Part shown: positions 39,004-48,696 of the stretch, one piece after another | How the letters are laid out: each line of letters starts with the position of its first letter | Position numbering within the stretch: position 1 is the first letter of the stretch | DNA from: Sphingomonas sp. 7/4-4 | GTDB lineage: Bacteria > Pseudomonadota > Alphaproteobacteria > Sphingomonadales > Sphingomonadaceae | Length of the DNA: 64,000 nt | NCBI RefSeq assembly: GCF_027941955.1 | Contig: NZ_CP115960.1 | Span: 310,001-374,000 of the forward strand | Reading direction: 5' to 3' | Notes under the pieces: model-generated | What the model was told of the DNA's origin: nothing | Databases searched by the model: none | The model's input: the letters and a program-made list of their open reading frames with translations, nothing else | Program-made: the position numbers and the translations under genes

Positions 39004-40534
39004 CCGTCGCGGTGCCGCAGAGCGATTTCACTCGGGACGAGGCGCGTTTCGATGCGCGCTGGAAGCGGCACGCGGCGATTCTCGCGGGGGCTTGGGTGGT
39101 GCTCTTGCTGCTGTTCCGCCGCGACGCGATCGATCTCGCGGCGATCTACTGGACCAACACTACCTTCGGGCACTGCCTGTTCGTCGCGCCGGTGATCGGC
39201 TGGCTGGTCTGGCAGCGGCGGCGCGAGCTTGTCCTGGTGCAGCCGCAGGGCTGGTGGCCGGGGCTGGCGCTGGTCGGAGCGGGCGGGCTCGGCTGGCTGC
39301 TCGGCGATGCCGCAGGCGTCGCATTGTTCCGCCATGCCGGGCTGGTGCTGATGCTGCAGGGGACTGCAGTGAGCGTGCTCGGTCCCAATGTCGGCCGCGC
39401 GCTGCTGTTTCCGCTGGCGTATATGTTCTTCCTCGTGCCCTTCGGCGATTTCCTCGAAGGGCCGCTGCAGGACATCACCGTCGCGATGGTGATGCCGTTG
39501 CTCCATTTGTTCGGGGTGCCGGCAAGCGTCGACGGCGTGCTGATCACCACCTCCAACGGCTATTTCGAAGTCGCCGAAGCGTGTTCGGGTGCCAAGTTCG
39601 TGATCGCGATGATCGCGTTCGGCGTGCTCGTCGCCAATGTCTGCTACGTCTCATGGACACGCCGCGCGGCGTTCCTCGCGATGGCGCTGGTGGTGCCGGT
39701 GATCGCCAACGGGTTGCGCGCGTTCGGGACGATCTATGCCGCGTGGTGGACTTCGGTCGAGGCGGCCACGGGGATGGATCATATCGTCTATGGCTGGGTG
39801 TTCTTCGCGGCGGTGATGGCGGCGGTGCTTGCGATCGGCTGGAAATGGTTCGATCGCGATCCAGATGCGGCATGGTTCGATCCATTGGGGCTGCAGGGAC
39901 CGGTCACGGGCCGCGCAGGGGCATCGGTGACGGCGTTGCTCGCACTGACGGTCGCGAGCCTGTTCCTCGGCTGGTCGAGCCTGATCGCCGCGCGCGCAGC
40001 GCCGCTGCCGGCGAACGTCGAACTGCCGCAGGTCGCCGGCTGGCACCGCGTTGGATCGAGCACGGTCGCGCCCTGGTCGCCTCATTATCCGGGTGCGGAT
40101 CATTTCCTGATCGGTCATTATGCCGACGGGCGCGGCAGGACGGTCGATCTTGCCGTCGCCGTCTATGCCAGCCAGCACGAAGGCAAGGAACTGGTCGGCT
40201 TCGGCATCGGCGCGATCCGCGAGAATGATCGCTGGGTGCGCATCGCCGACCTGCCGGACCTGGCGGGCGGCTACGCGCTGCGCATGACCGGCCCGGGGCG
40301 GGTGGAACGCGCGACGGTTAGTTGGTACCGCGTCGGCGATACGCTGACCGGGAGCGACAAACGCGTGAAGTTCGAGACGTTGAAGACCAAGGTGCTGGGG
40401 GCAATCAGGCCGCGGTCGCCGTTCTGGTGTCGGCCGAGCAAGGGCCGGATCAAGGCGCGCAGGCGGCGATCGAGGACTTTCTCGGCGCGCTCGGGCCCGT
40501 GGACGCGTTCGCCGACCGCATGGCCGGTCGCTAG
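39000..40534 (+). CDS. xrtA: exosortase A with EpsI domain (one frame break)
   Basis: Integral inner-membrane cysteine transpeptidase/protease that cleaves C-terminal sorting signals. About eight TM segments in the first ~300 residues carry the catalytic triad: Cys195 (EACSGAKF), Arg240 (NGLRAFG) and His261 (MDHIVYGW). A C-terminal EpsI/DUF3485-type soluble domain (~330-510; VAGWHRVGSS, FLIGHYADGRG, WYRVGD) is fused, as in many XrtA proteins. A break at 40397-40401 (five G, six expected) restores VLGGNQAAVAVLVSAEQ and a stop at 40532-40534, four bases before the amidotransferase. The start overlaps the preceding stop. No PEP-CTERM-like substrate is found within the window. Confidence 0.92.
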
Positions 40535-40537
40535 ACG

Positions 40538-42430
40538 ATGTGCGGCATCGCGGGGCTCTATTACCCCGCCATAGCGAAACCCGTGGACCCCGCCCGCATC
40601 GTGGCGATGCGCGACGCGCTGGCGCATCGCGGGCCCGACGGAGCGGGCGTGTGGACCGCGCCGGGCGTGGGCCTCGGGCATCGACGGCTATCGATCATCG
40701 ATCTCGAAGGCGGCGTCCAGCCGATGGCGACGCCGGACCAGAGCGTGGTCGTCACGTACAATGGCGAGATCTACAATTTCCGGGAAGTGCGCGCCGAGCT
40801 CGAGGCGAAGGGCGCGCGGTTCCAGACCGAGAGCGATACCGAGGTACTGCTCCATGGCTGGCGGGCCTGGGGTCCGGGGATGCTCGAAAAGCTGAACGGG
40901 ATGTTCGCCTTCGCACTGTATGACGCGGAGAAGCAGAGCCTTTTCCTCGCGCGCGACCGGTTCGGGGTCAAGCCGCTCGTCTACACGAAGCTCGCAGATG
41001 GCGGCGTGGCTTTTGCTTCCGAAATCAAGGGGTTACTGGCGCATCCGCTGTTCCGTCGGCGGCCGGATTTTCGTGCCGTCGAGGATTATCTCGGGCTCGG
41101 TTATGTGCCGGACGACGCGTCCCTGCTGGTGGGTGTGAAGAAGCTCCCCGCCGGCCACTTCCTGCTGCTCCAGCGAGGCAAGCGCATGCCGCAACCGGTG
41201 CGCTGGTGGGACCTGGACTTCTCGAACCGCGCGACGGGCAAGACCCGCGATCTCGAAGCCGAACTGATCGAGCGGATGCGGGCGGCGGTGCGCGCGCGGA
41301 TGATCGCGGATGTGCCGTTGGGGGCGTTCCTCTCGGGCGGCGTCGACAGCAGCGCGGTAGTCGCCTTGATGGCCGAGGCGAGCAAGGCGGCGGTCAAGAC
41401 CTGCACGATCGGCTTCGACGAGGCCGGGCACGACGAGAGCGATTATGCCAGACGCGTATCCGAACGCTTTGCGACCGCACATCGATCGAGAATCGTCGGT
41501 TCGGACGATTTCGCGCTGATCGACACGCTGGTCACGGCGTTTGACGAGCCCTTTGCCGACGCATCGGCATTGCCGACTTACCGGGTGTGCGAGCTGGCGC
41601 GCGAGACGGTGGCCGTGGCGCTGTCGGGCGACGGCGCGGACGAGGCGTTCGCCGGCTACCGCCGCTACAAATTCTTCGCCGCCGAGGAGCGCGCGCGTGC
41701 GCTGTTCCCCGAGAAGTTTCGAACGAGCGTTTTCGGGACCTTGGGGCGGCTTTATCCCAAAGCCGACTGGGCGCCGCGGGCGTTTCGCGCGAAGACGACT
41801 TTGCTCGCACTGGCCGAGAATGGCGAGTTCGCTTATTCGAAGGCAGTGGGCGTCACGAGCCCCGCGTTGCGCGACCGGCTCTATACCAGCGCCGCGAAGC
41901 ACACGCTCGCCGGGCACACCGCCGAGCAGCGTTATGTCGATACCATGCGCAAGGCACCGGCCCGCGACGCGCTCGATCGCGCGCAATATGCCGACATCCA
42001 GCACTGGCTGCCCGGCGACATCCTGACCAAGGTGGACCGGACCAGCATGGCGGTGAGCCTCGAGGCGCGCGAGCCCTTGCTCGACTATCGGCTCGTCGAA
42101 TTCGCCGCGACCTTGCCGCCTTCGCTGCGGATCAAGGCGGGGCAGGGCAAATGGCTGATGAAGAAGGCGCTCGAGCCCTGGCTGCCCAAGGAAATCCTCT
42201 ACCGGCCCAAAATGGGGTTCGTAACGCCGATCAGCGCCTGGTTCCGTAACGCTCTGGCCGACGAGGCGGCGGCGCTGGCGAAATCGCGCGTGCTCACCGG
42301 GACCGGCTGGTTCGAACCCGCAGCAATCGAGAAGCTGGCGGCGGACCACAAGGCCGGGCGGGCCGAACATGGACGGACTTTGTGGCAGCTGCTGATGCTG
42401 GAGCGGAGCCTCGAACGACTGTTCGGCTGA
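40538..42430 (+). CDS. XrtA-system amidotransferase (asparagine synthase-like)
   Basis: 630-residue class II glutamine amidotransferase. Cys2 of MCGIAGLYYP is the glutaminase nucleophile; RGPDGAG, YNGEIYNF and RDRFGVKPLVY complete that domain. The synthetase domain has the PP-loop LSGGVDSSAV and ALSGDGADEAFAGYRRYKF. Exosortase-linked members are thought to modify a sugar or polymer component rather than make free asparagine. It is the last gene of the XrtA operon and lies four bases after the repaired exosortase stop. It has no frame break. Confidence 0.92.
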   Translation: MCGIAGLYYPAIAKPVDPARIVAMRDALAHRGPDGAGVWTAPGVGLGHRRLSIIDLEGGVQPMATPDQSVVVTYNGEIYNFREVRAELEAKGARFQTESDTEVLLHGWRAWGPGMLEKLNGMFAFALYDAEKQSLFLARDRFGVKPLVYTKLADGGVAFASEIKGLLAHPLFRRRPDFRAVEDYLGLGYVPDDASLLVGVKKLPAGHFLLLQRGKRMPQPVRWWDLDFSNRATGKTRDLEAELIERMRAAVRARMIADVPLGAFLSGGVDSSAVVALMAEASKAAVKTCTIGFDEAGHDESDYARRVSERFATAHRSRIVGSDDFALIDTLVTAFDEPFADASALPTYRVCELARETVAVALSGDGADEAFAGYRRYKFFAAEERARALFPEKFRTSVFGTLGRLYPKADWAPRAFRAKTTLLALAENGEFAYSKAVGVTSPALRDRLYTSAAKHTLAGHTAEQRYVDTMRKAPARDALDRAQYADIQHWLPGDILTKVDRTSMAVSLEAREPLLDYRLVEFAATLPPSLRIKAGQGKWLMKKALEPWLPKEILYRPKMGFVTPISAWFRNALADEAAALAKSRVLTGTGWFEPAAIEKLAADHKAGRAEHGRTLWQLLMLERSLERLFG

Positions 42431-42442
42431 GGCCTCGATCGT

Positions 42443-42466
42443 CCCGGACGCAGAGACCGGGCTTTC
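42443..42466 (+). terminator. weak hairpin after the XrtA operon
   Basis: CCCGG (42443-42447) and CCGGG (42457-42461) can pair, followed by CTTTC, about 15 bases past the amidotransferase stop. The stem is short, so this is only a possible terminator. Confidence 0.3.
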
Positions 42467-42558
42467 GCCGACGGCCATGGCTCCCCATATAAGTTCAATC
42501 GCTGGCAAGCAGGCCAAAGGCCCCTCGCGCCGCTTCATAATCCGAGAGGAAATCGCCG

Positions 42559-42846
42559 ATGAGTGACGAGCCAGCTACCAGTCCGGAGGGCGCCCCGGTC
42601 GCCGAACGCAAGACCACGCCGTTCCGCAAGAAATTTTCCAGCGCGCGCATGCCTGCCGACAGCGCCGAACGGCAGGGCCGCGTAACCACGCTGGCGTGGC
42701 GCCTGCTGGGCGGGCGCGACGAAGCGATGGCGTTCCTGAACAACCATGACGAAATGCTGGGCGGGCGCCCGCTGGACCTCGCAGTCGCCAGCGTCGAAGG
42801 TTGCGAGGCCGTCGAACGCGCGATCGCCGCCAAAGCCGCGGCCTGA
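42559..42846 (+). CDS. DUF2384 (MbcA/ParS/Xre antitoxin C-terminal) domain protein
   Basis: 95 residues with AGAGGAAAT ahead of the ATG. The N-terminal 45 residues are polar. From VTTLAWRLLGGRDEAMAFLNNHDEMLGGRPLDLAVASVEGCEAVERAI the sequence follows the DUF2384 layout (AW.LLG...A..(W/F)L....P.LGGR.P(L/I)DLA....G...V), the toxin-binding part of ParS/MbcA/Xre antitoxins. No RES-domain toxin gene is adjacent: upstream is the amidotransferase, downstream a convergent MAPEG gene. It may be an orphan antitoxin or a regulator. It lacks the usual N-terminal helix-turn-helix. Confidence 0.65.
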   Translation: MSDEPATSPEGAPVAERKTTPFRKKFSSARMPADSAERQGRVTTLAWRLLGGRDEAMAFLNNHDEMLGGRPLDLAVASVEGCEAVERAIAAKAAA

Positions 42847-42856
42847 CACCCGCCGG

Positions 42857-42890
42857 CGCGGGAATCTAGTGCAGCAGCGCGATTCCCGCG
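42857..42890. terminator. inverted repeat between convergent genes
   Basis: CGCGGGAATC (42857-42866) and GATTCCCGCG (42881-42890) form a perfect 10-bp stem with a 14-base loop. It overlaps the last codons of the minus-strand MAPEG gene and lies 10 bases past the plus-strand stop, so it could end transcription from either side. No T-run. Confidence 0.45.
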
Positions 42891-43294
42891 TGGAGCGTCA
42901 GCGCGACCAGCGCGAACGTCGACAGCACGAACAGGCCGAAGCGCACCGCCACCTTGTTGTAGGTCGCCTGGACGAGGCTGTGGACGATGCGCAAGCCGAC
43001 ATAGGTCCAGGCGATCCACGCATTGATGCCGTCGCCGCTGCCGAGCAGCGCCAGCGCGAGGCAGATCGCGTAGAACAAAGTCGGCTGTTCCATCAGGTGG
43101 ATGTAATTGTGCGCGGGCCATTGCACGCGCTCGTCGACCATGCCGTCGAGAATGCCGGGGCGGCCGCCGCGCGCCTTCGACATGTCGATCCCGGCCTTTT
43201 TGAGCGCGGGCAGGCGGATCGCCATCATCCAGACGAGCATGACGAGCGACCAGGCGACGAGCGCCACGACGGGCGCGAGAATCTGGCTGTGCAT
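42866..43294 (-). CDS. MAPEG-family membrane protein
   Basis: 142-residue integral membrane protein with about four TM helices. The ATG at 43294 follows GGAGGGG. NYIHLMEQPTLFYAICLAL and AWTYVGLRIVHSLVQATYNKVAVRFGLF are hallmarks of the MAPEG superfamily (microsomal glutathione transferase relatives). The bacterial members have unknown substrates. It stands alone, convergent with the DUF2384 gene. Confidence 0.87.
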   Translation of the reverse strand: MHSQILAPVVALVAWSLVMLVWMMAIRLPALKKAGIDMSKARGGRPGILDGMVDERVQWPAHNYIHLMEQPTLFYAICLALALLGSGDGINAWIAWTYVGLRIVHSLVQATYNKVAVRFGLFVLSTFALVALTLHAGIALLH

Positions 43295-43353
43295 TCGGGT
43301 CCCCTCCGATTGTCCGGCGAGGCTGCCGCAACCGGTTCGGGAATGCAACGAAC

Positions 43354-44336
43354 CTAGTGCTTCGCCGTCCAGCGCGCGAAAAGCTCGGGCCATAACCGGC
43401 CGGGGAAATCGGCCGGCAAGTGCAGCGCGCCAAAGCCGTGGCCGCCCTTCTCGAAGATATGCGCCTCGACCGGCACGTTCGCGGCGCGGCATTTCTCGAT
43501 CGTCACCAGGCTCTGCGCTACCGGCACGGTGCCGTCGTCGACGGCGTGGACGAGGAAGATCGGAGGTGTCGCGGAGGTGATCCGATCGCTGGTTTCATAG
43601 CGGGCGAGCAGCGCGGGATCCTTGCTGTCGCCGAGCAGCATTCCGGACGAGCGGCTGTTGAGGCCAGCGGTGCTGAACGACACGACCGGATAGACGAGCC
43701 CGGCAAAGGAGGGACGGGCGCTCTGCCCGTCCATGGCGTCGATGGGCGCATAGACGGGATCGGCATGCCCGACCGCGAGCGAGGCGCCGAGATGACCGCC
43801 GGCGGAGAAGCCGCAAATGCCGAGCTTCGCCGGATCCACGCCATATCTGGCCGCATTGGCGCGGATCAGCCGCATCGCGCGCTGGGCGTCCTGCAGGGGC
43901 ACGTCGGCGCGGTTGGTCCAGCCTTCGCCGGGAAGGCGATAGGCGAGGACGAATACGGTGATGCCGTGCGGCGTGAGTGCCTTGGCGACGTCGACGCCTT
44001 CATTCTCGATCGAGACGAAGTTGTAGCCGCCGCCCGGGATCGAGAGGACCGCCCGGCCGTCGGGTCTGGCCGGGCGATAGACGCCGACCATCGGTTCGGA
44101 GACGCCGCGCAGCCAGAGCTCCTTGAAGCTGCCGTTGACGGTGAAGTCGTTGGCCGGGAGTGGATTGGGCGCGCCCGGAGGGGTGCCGGGCCAGAGCTTG
44201 AAATGCTCGCGCGGGGGCCAAGCGGCGGTGCCGGTGCCAAGGACATAGGGAGTCGGTGCGCTCTGCGCGCGGGCGGCGGCGGGGGCCAGCGTAAGCGCGG
44301 CGGCACCCCGATCAGCGTGCGGCGGTCAATCGGCAT
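43354..44336 (-). CDS. exported alpha/beta hydrolase, BD-FAE/acetylesterase type (one frame break)
   Basis: Likely carbohydrate or small-ester esterase of about 327 residues. The N-terminus has DRRTLIG, a twin-arginine-like signal, which continues as GAAALTLAPAAARAQ after the break at 44306-44309 (four C on the plus strand; five expected). The core shows the oxyanion motif SIPGGGYNFV, nucleophile GFSAGGHLG, Asp in HAVDDGTVP and His in KGGHGFG. Such enzymes often remove acetyl groups from plant polysaccharides. It is a single gene, with the Sel1 protein gene ending 70 bases upstream of its start, on the same strand. Confidence 0.83.
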
Positions 44337-44406
44337 GCGGCATCCTCCCTGTTTTCGGCAAACCTAGCGCGTCGGTGTCAGTGGGCAAGACAGTTGCGGC
44401 GAACGG

Positions 44407-46019
44407 CTAGTTCGCCTTTTTCTGGAGCGCGGCGATGGCGCGGGGGCGGTCTTGTGGCCCTGGAGCGCGGCGCGGCGGAGCAAAGCGAGCGCCTTGCTCA
44501 CGTCCTTGCCGCCGCCTTCGCCCTTGGCGAGCATCGCGGCGAGATTGAACATCCCATCGGCATCGTCGCCCGCGGCGCCGGCCTCGAACCATTTGCGTGC
44601 GATGGCGAGATCTCGGGGCACCAGCTTACCCTCGTAGAAATAGGTGCCCATCGCGACCTTGGCGGCGGCGTTTCCGCCCAGCGCGGCGGTCTTGTAGAAG
44701 CCCATTGCCAGTTCGGGATCGGCCTTGACCTCTTCGCCGAGATCATAAGCGCGGGCCAGCGCATACAGCGCGCCGGCATGGCCGTTGCGCGCCGCAGCCT
44801 GATACCAGCCGAGCGCGGCCTTGCGGTCCTGCGGCACGCCGTCCTCGCCCTCCCACAGGATGTCGGCGAGCGCGACCTGCGCGCCGGGGTGATCGAGCTT
44901 CGCGGCTCGTTTGTAATAGCCGACCGCCCTGGCCACGTCGCGCGGCGTGTCCACGCCTTCGAAATAGATGTCGCCGAGCCGCTTCATCGCGGGGATATGG
45001 CCGACATCGCCGGCGCGATCATACCATTTGCGGGCCTCGGCCGGGTCTTTCCCGACGGCGCCGAAGCCGGCGCTGTAGACATTGGCGAGGATCACCGCGG
45101 CTTCGCCGACCGCGGTGTTGCGATCGGGCTGGCGCGGATCGAACATCGGCGTTTCGTTCTGCGGGTTGAACGGGGCTGTCGCCACCTTCTTGAGCCATTT
45201 GACGCCTTCGACCGGATCCGATTTGTCGCCCAGACCCTGGAGAGTGATCTTGCCGACGAACAGAGCGGCTTCGTCACCGCCCTCGCGCATCTGGAGCTTG
45301 TTGGCGGCCTTGCGGAACCAGTCGAGCGCTTCGCCGTAGCGGCCCTGATCGAAAAGCGCGAAGCCCATCGGCAGCGTCTGGTCACGGCTGGCGATGAACG
45401 AGCGTGCCTGGAGATAGCGGGCGTTCGCCGCCCCAACGCGCCATTCGGGGCTGGCCATCGGCGCGCCCTTTTCCGAATCGCCGCTGTTCGCCGCGATGAA
45501 CCCGGTGTTGCCGCCGCTCGCACTGGTGTCGCCGACGCCACGTGCATAGGCGCCGCGGCACGCCGCGATTGCGGAGACGAGGCTGTTCTGGTCGAGCGAT
45601 GCGGCGGTGCCTCCGTCCGCAGCGGTATCGTCGAGGGCGCTGGGGCCGAAGCTGGTCGCCACATCGCCGCCCGCGACGTCGCGCATGCCGAAGCGCGATT
45701 TGGCAAGGTCCGGCAACGGCGAGCCGGGAGGCACCGAAGGCGGCGCGCTGTAGTCGGGGCTTCGAGTAAGTCGCGTCGGCAAATAGGCGCGGTTGGCCAT
45801 TCCGGATGCGCGCAGGAACGGATCGCGCGCGAGGACCTCGCAAGTCGAAGAGCGCGGCGCCTCGGCGGTAGGCATGCGCTGGCCGGTCACCTTGAGCTGG
45901 TCCTGATCGCCGGGCTCTTCGGATTGCGCCGGCGGGGAAGGCGCAGTCTGCGCATGGCTTTGCCCCGCGGCGAGCAAGGCGCTGCCGATCAACATCGCCC
46001 AGTTCCGGATCATAGGCAC
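44407..46019 (-). CDS. secreted Sel1-repeat (SLR/TPR-like) protein (frame break near the end)
   Basis: About 537 residues. A signal peptide ends SHAQ. The first ~220 residues are Pro/Ser-rich and not recognised. From about residue 220 Sel1-type repeats follow (e.g. AEARKWYDRAGDVGHIPAMKRLGDIYFEG and six or so more). The break at 44442-44446 (five G on the plus strand, six expected) restores the end ...GHKTAPRAIAALQKKAN and a stop at 44407-44409. Sel1 repeats mediate protein-protein contacts; the partner is unknown. Upstream lies the terminator of the polyamine operon. Confidence 0.8.
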
Positions 46020-46094
46020 TCTCCCGGCACTTGTTCTGCGGAAGGGCTATCATGGACCCGTCGGGGACGGAATAGAACGCGCCACATGGCAAAA

Positions 46095-46118
46095 CGGCCG
46101 GGGATCGCTCCCCGGCCG
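46095..46118 (-). terminator. intrinsic terminator of the polyamine operon
   Basis: CGGCCGGGGA (46095-46104) and TCCCCGGCCG (46109-46118) form a perfect 10-bp stem with a 4-base loop. On the minus strand it is followed by GTTTTGCC, 19 bases past the DHS-like stop. On the plus strand CTTCTTTT follows, so it may work both ways. Confidence 0.8.
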
Positions 46119-46136
46119 CTTCTTTTGTCCATCGCC

Positions 46137-47216
46137 TCAGGCGAAGAGCTTCGCCCAACCACGCTTGGCGCGGTCCTTCCAGTGGCCGCGGTGGTACGCG
46201 TCCGAGGCGAGGAGCGGCATCACGCTGCCCGCTTCGGCGAAGACCATCTGCTCGATGCCGGTATTGACCTTGCCCCACGATGCCGCCTCCTGCAGCGTCG
46301 AGGACGAGCAGGCGCCGTCGCGGACGTCGGCGACGGTGATCTGGACCGCATATTTGTGGACGGCAACGTCCTCGTGGCCGAGGATCTCGGCACAGACGAC
46401 GGTATCCTGGATGAAGTTCTTCGGCACGCCGCCGCCGATCATCAGCAGGCCGGTGGTGCCCGCCGCGATCTTGATGTCGGTCAGCTCGCGGAAATCCGCG
46501 ACCGCGTCGATCATCAGATACGGGCGGCCTTCCTTGGCCGCGTCGACCTGGTGCTTGACGAGGCCGAAGCCGGCCGAGCTGTCGACGAAGGCCGGGCAAA
46601 AGATCGGCACGTCATGCTCGTAAGCGAGCTTGACGAGGCTGTTCTCCTTCTTGCCGTGCTCGACGAGATACTTGCCCATCTCGCGGATGAACGCGCGGCT
46701 CGAATAGGCCTTGGGCTCGAGGCTCTCGGCGATCTCGAAGATCGTGTGATCGACGTTCTGAAGATCGGTTTCGTCGATGTACGTGTCGTAGATGCGGTCG
46801 ATGTAGAGCGAGCGCAGCGTGTCGTCGTCGGGGATCTCGAGCGCCTGATAATGCTTGTGGCCGAGGCCCTCGAAGAAATCCATGTCGACGATGGTCGCGC
46901 CGGTGGCGACGATGCCGTCGACCATGTTGTTGCGCACCAGCTCGGCATAGAGGTCCATGCAGCCGCCCGCCGAGGTCGATCCGGCGATGACGAGGAAGAT
47001 CGTGCAATCCTTGTCGGCCAGCATCTGGTTGTAGATGTTGGTCGCGCGGCCGAGATCGCGGCTGGTGAAGCTCATATCGGCCATCGCATCGACGATCGGG
47101 CGCGCGTCGAACTTGGTGATGTCGATATGCTTGACCTGCTTCGACAGCAATTCCGCCTTGCGGGTGTCGTTGATCGGCGGATTGGCCGCAGCGGTCTTGG
47201 TGAGGGTGTCGGTCAT
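46137..47216 (-). CDS. deoxyhypusine synthase-like polyamine synthase
   Basis: 359 residues (ATG 47216, GGGAA upstream; an in-frame start 11 codons earlier is less likely). DHS-fold NAD enzyme with FLVIAGSTSAGGCMDLY, GGGVPKNFIQDT and QEAASWGKVNTG, where the Lys of SWGK corresponds to the active-site lysine of eukaryotic DHS. Bacteria lack eIF5A; bacterial homologues transfer an aminobutyl group to free diamines, giving (homo)spermidine or guanidino relatives. The product here cannot be decided from sequence. It is followed by a strong terminator and preceded at 105 bases by a diamine-producing decarboxylase gene on the same strand, so they likely work in series. Confidence 0.88.
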   Translation of the reverse strand: MTDTLTKTAAANPPINDTRKAELLSKQVKHIDITKFDARPIVDAMADMSFTSRDLGRATNIYNQMLADKDCTIFLVIAGSTSAGGCMDLYAELVRNNMVDGIVATGATIVDMDFFEGLGHKHYQALEIPDDDTLRSLYIDRIYDTYIDETDLQNVDHTIFEIAESLEPKAYSSRAFIREMGKYLVEHGKKENSLVKLAYEHDVPIFCPAFVDSSAGFGLVKHQVDAAKEGRPYLMIDAVADFRELTDIKIAAGTTGLLMIGGGVPKNFIQDTVVCAEILGHEDVAVHKYAVQITVADVRDGACSSSTLQEAASWGKVNTGIEQMVFAEAGSVMPLLASDAYHRGHWKDRAKRGWAKLFA

Positions 47217-47320
47217 GGGATTCCCATCTTCATGGCCGTCGTCATTCAAAGGGGACGCGGAAACCCGTGAGGAGGCGGAGCGCGCAGCACCCCGCCTTCC
47301 GATTCGCTATTGGTCAGCCG

Positions 47321-48545
47321 TTACAGCTTGACGACGTTGTTCGCCACGGCGGGTTCTTCAACCTCGGTGTAGAGCGACACCATCGGCTCGTCGTCGACGA
47401 TCACCGTCTGGTCCGATCCGAAGCCGTTGAACGCGGTGCGCATTGCCGAACCATAGGCGCCGAGCATGCCGATCTCGATATAGTCGCCGGCACGGATGTC
47501 GGCTGGGAGCAGGAACGGGCCTGCCATGTGATCGAGATCGTCGCAGGTCGGGCCGTAAAAGCTGAACTCCATATCCTTGGCGTTCGAATCCGGCTCGCGA
47601 AGGAGGCTGACCGGGAAGCGCCAGCCGACATGCGCGGCATCGAACAGCGCGCCATAGGCGCCGTCGTTGATGTAGAGTTCGGCACCACGGCGACGCTCGA
47701 CGCGGACGATCAGCGAGCTGTATTCCGCGCAGAGCGCGCGGCCGGGCTCGCACCACAGCTCCGACGAATAGCTGACTGGCAGCGATCTCGAACGCGCGGT
47801 GGATCGTCGCGAAATAACGCTCGAGCGGCGGCGGCTCCATGCCGGGGTACGACGAGGGGAACCCGCCGCCGACATCGATCACGTCGACGGTGACGGCAGC
47901 CTCGACGATCGCGGCGCGGACGCGCTCCATCGCATTGGCATAGGCTTCGGGCGACATCGCCTGGCTGCCGACATGGAAGCAGATGCCAAGAGCATCGGCG
48001 ACCTGACGGGCGGCCATCAGCAATTCCTTCGATCTGCCGGGGCCCGCGCCGAACTTGGAGGCGAGGCTGAGCTTCGAATGGTCCGACGAGACGCGCAGCC
48101 GCACGCAGAGCGTCAGGTCCTCGGCGCCCTTGGTGGCGGCGACGATCTTGTCGAGCTCTTCGAGCGAATCCAGGCTGAAGACACGGACGCCGTGCGTAAA
48201 ATACGCCTCTGCGATCGCTTCCTCGGCCTTGACCGGGTGCATGAAGCAGAGCGTCGCATCGGGCAGCGTCGATGCGACGAGACGCACCTCGACAATCGAG
48301 GCGACATCGTAATGCGTGACACCGCTATCCCACAGGATCTGCAGCAGATCCGGAGACGGGTTTGCCTTCACGGCATACATCGAGCGGCCCGGGAACTTCT
48401 CGACGAAGAAGCGGGCGGCACGCGATGCGGCGTGCGGACGAGTCAGCGTTACCGGCTGAACCGGGCGCTGGCTGGCGATGTCGATACCGCGAAGTGCGGT
48501 CGATTGGGCCGACGCTAGCCCCAGCGCGCTAAGATGCTTGTGCAA
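47321..48545 (-). CDS. group IV PLP decarboxylase, ornithine/lysine type (one frame break)
   Basis: Makes putrescine or cadaverine from ornithine or lysine. I start it at TTG 48545 because a perfect GGAGGT sits eight bases upstream; product begins LHKHLSALGLASAQS. The PLP lysine is in MYAVKANPSPDLL; GVTHYDVASIVEV, FHVGSQAM, GGGFPSSYPG, WCEPGRALCA and FYGPTCDDLDHM (active-site Cys/Asp) fit eukaryotic-type ODC. The frame changes at about 47766-47772 (ASQ to YSSELW): two bases lost from a TATA-like repeat, or one extra. About 408 residues. Operon with the DHS-like gene. Divergent from threonine dehydratase. Confidence 0.87.
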
Positions 48546-48696
48546 TTCAAGGGACCTCCAAATGCCTCGCGGCAAACATTGACGAAAAGCTGCCTTGCGG
48601 TTGGAAGTCCCATGGGGCAGCGGAAGGCGGCATTTAGGGACGAGGTCCCCCATGTAAAGTGATTCGGTATCCGGAAATGTACGGCGGGGTTAAACT

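Noticed and set aside
44394-47270. A 958-codon plus-strand open frame
   Set aside because: Antisense to the Sel1 and DHS-like genes; it even crosses the terminator at 46095.
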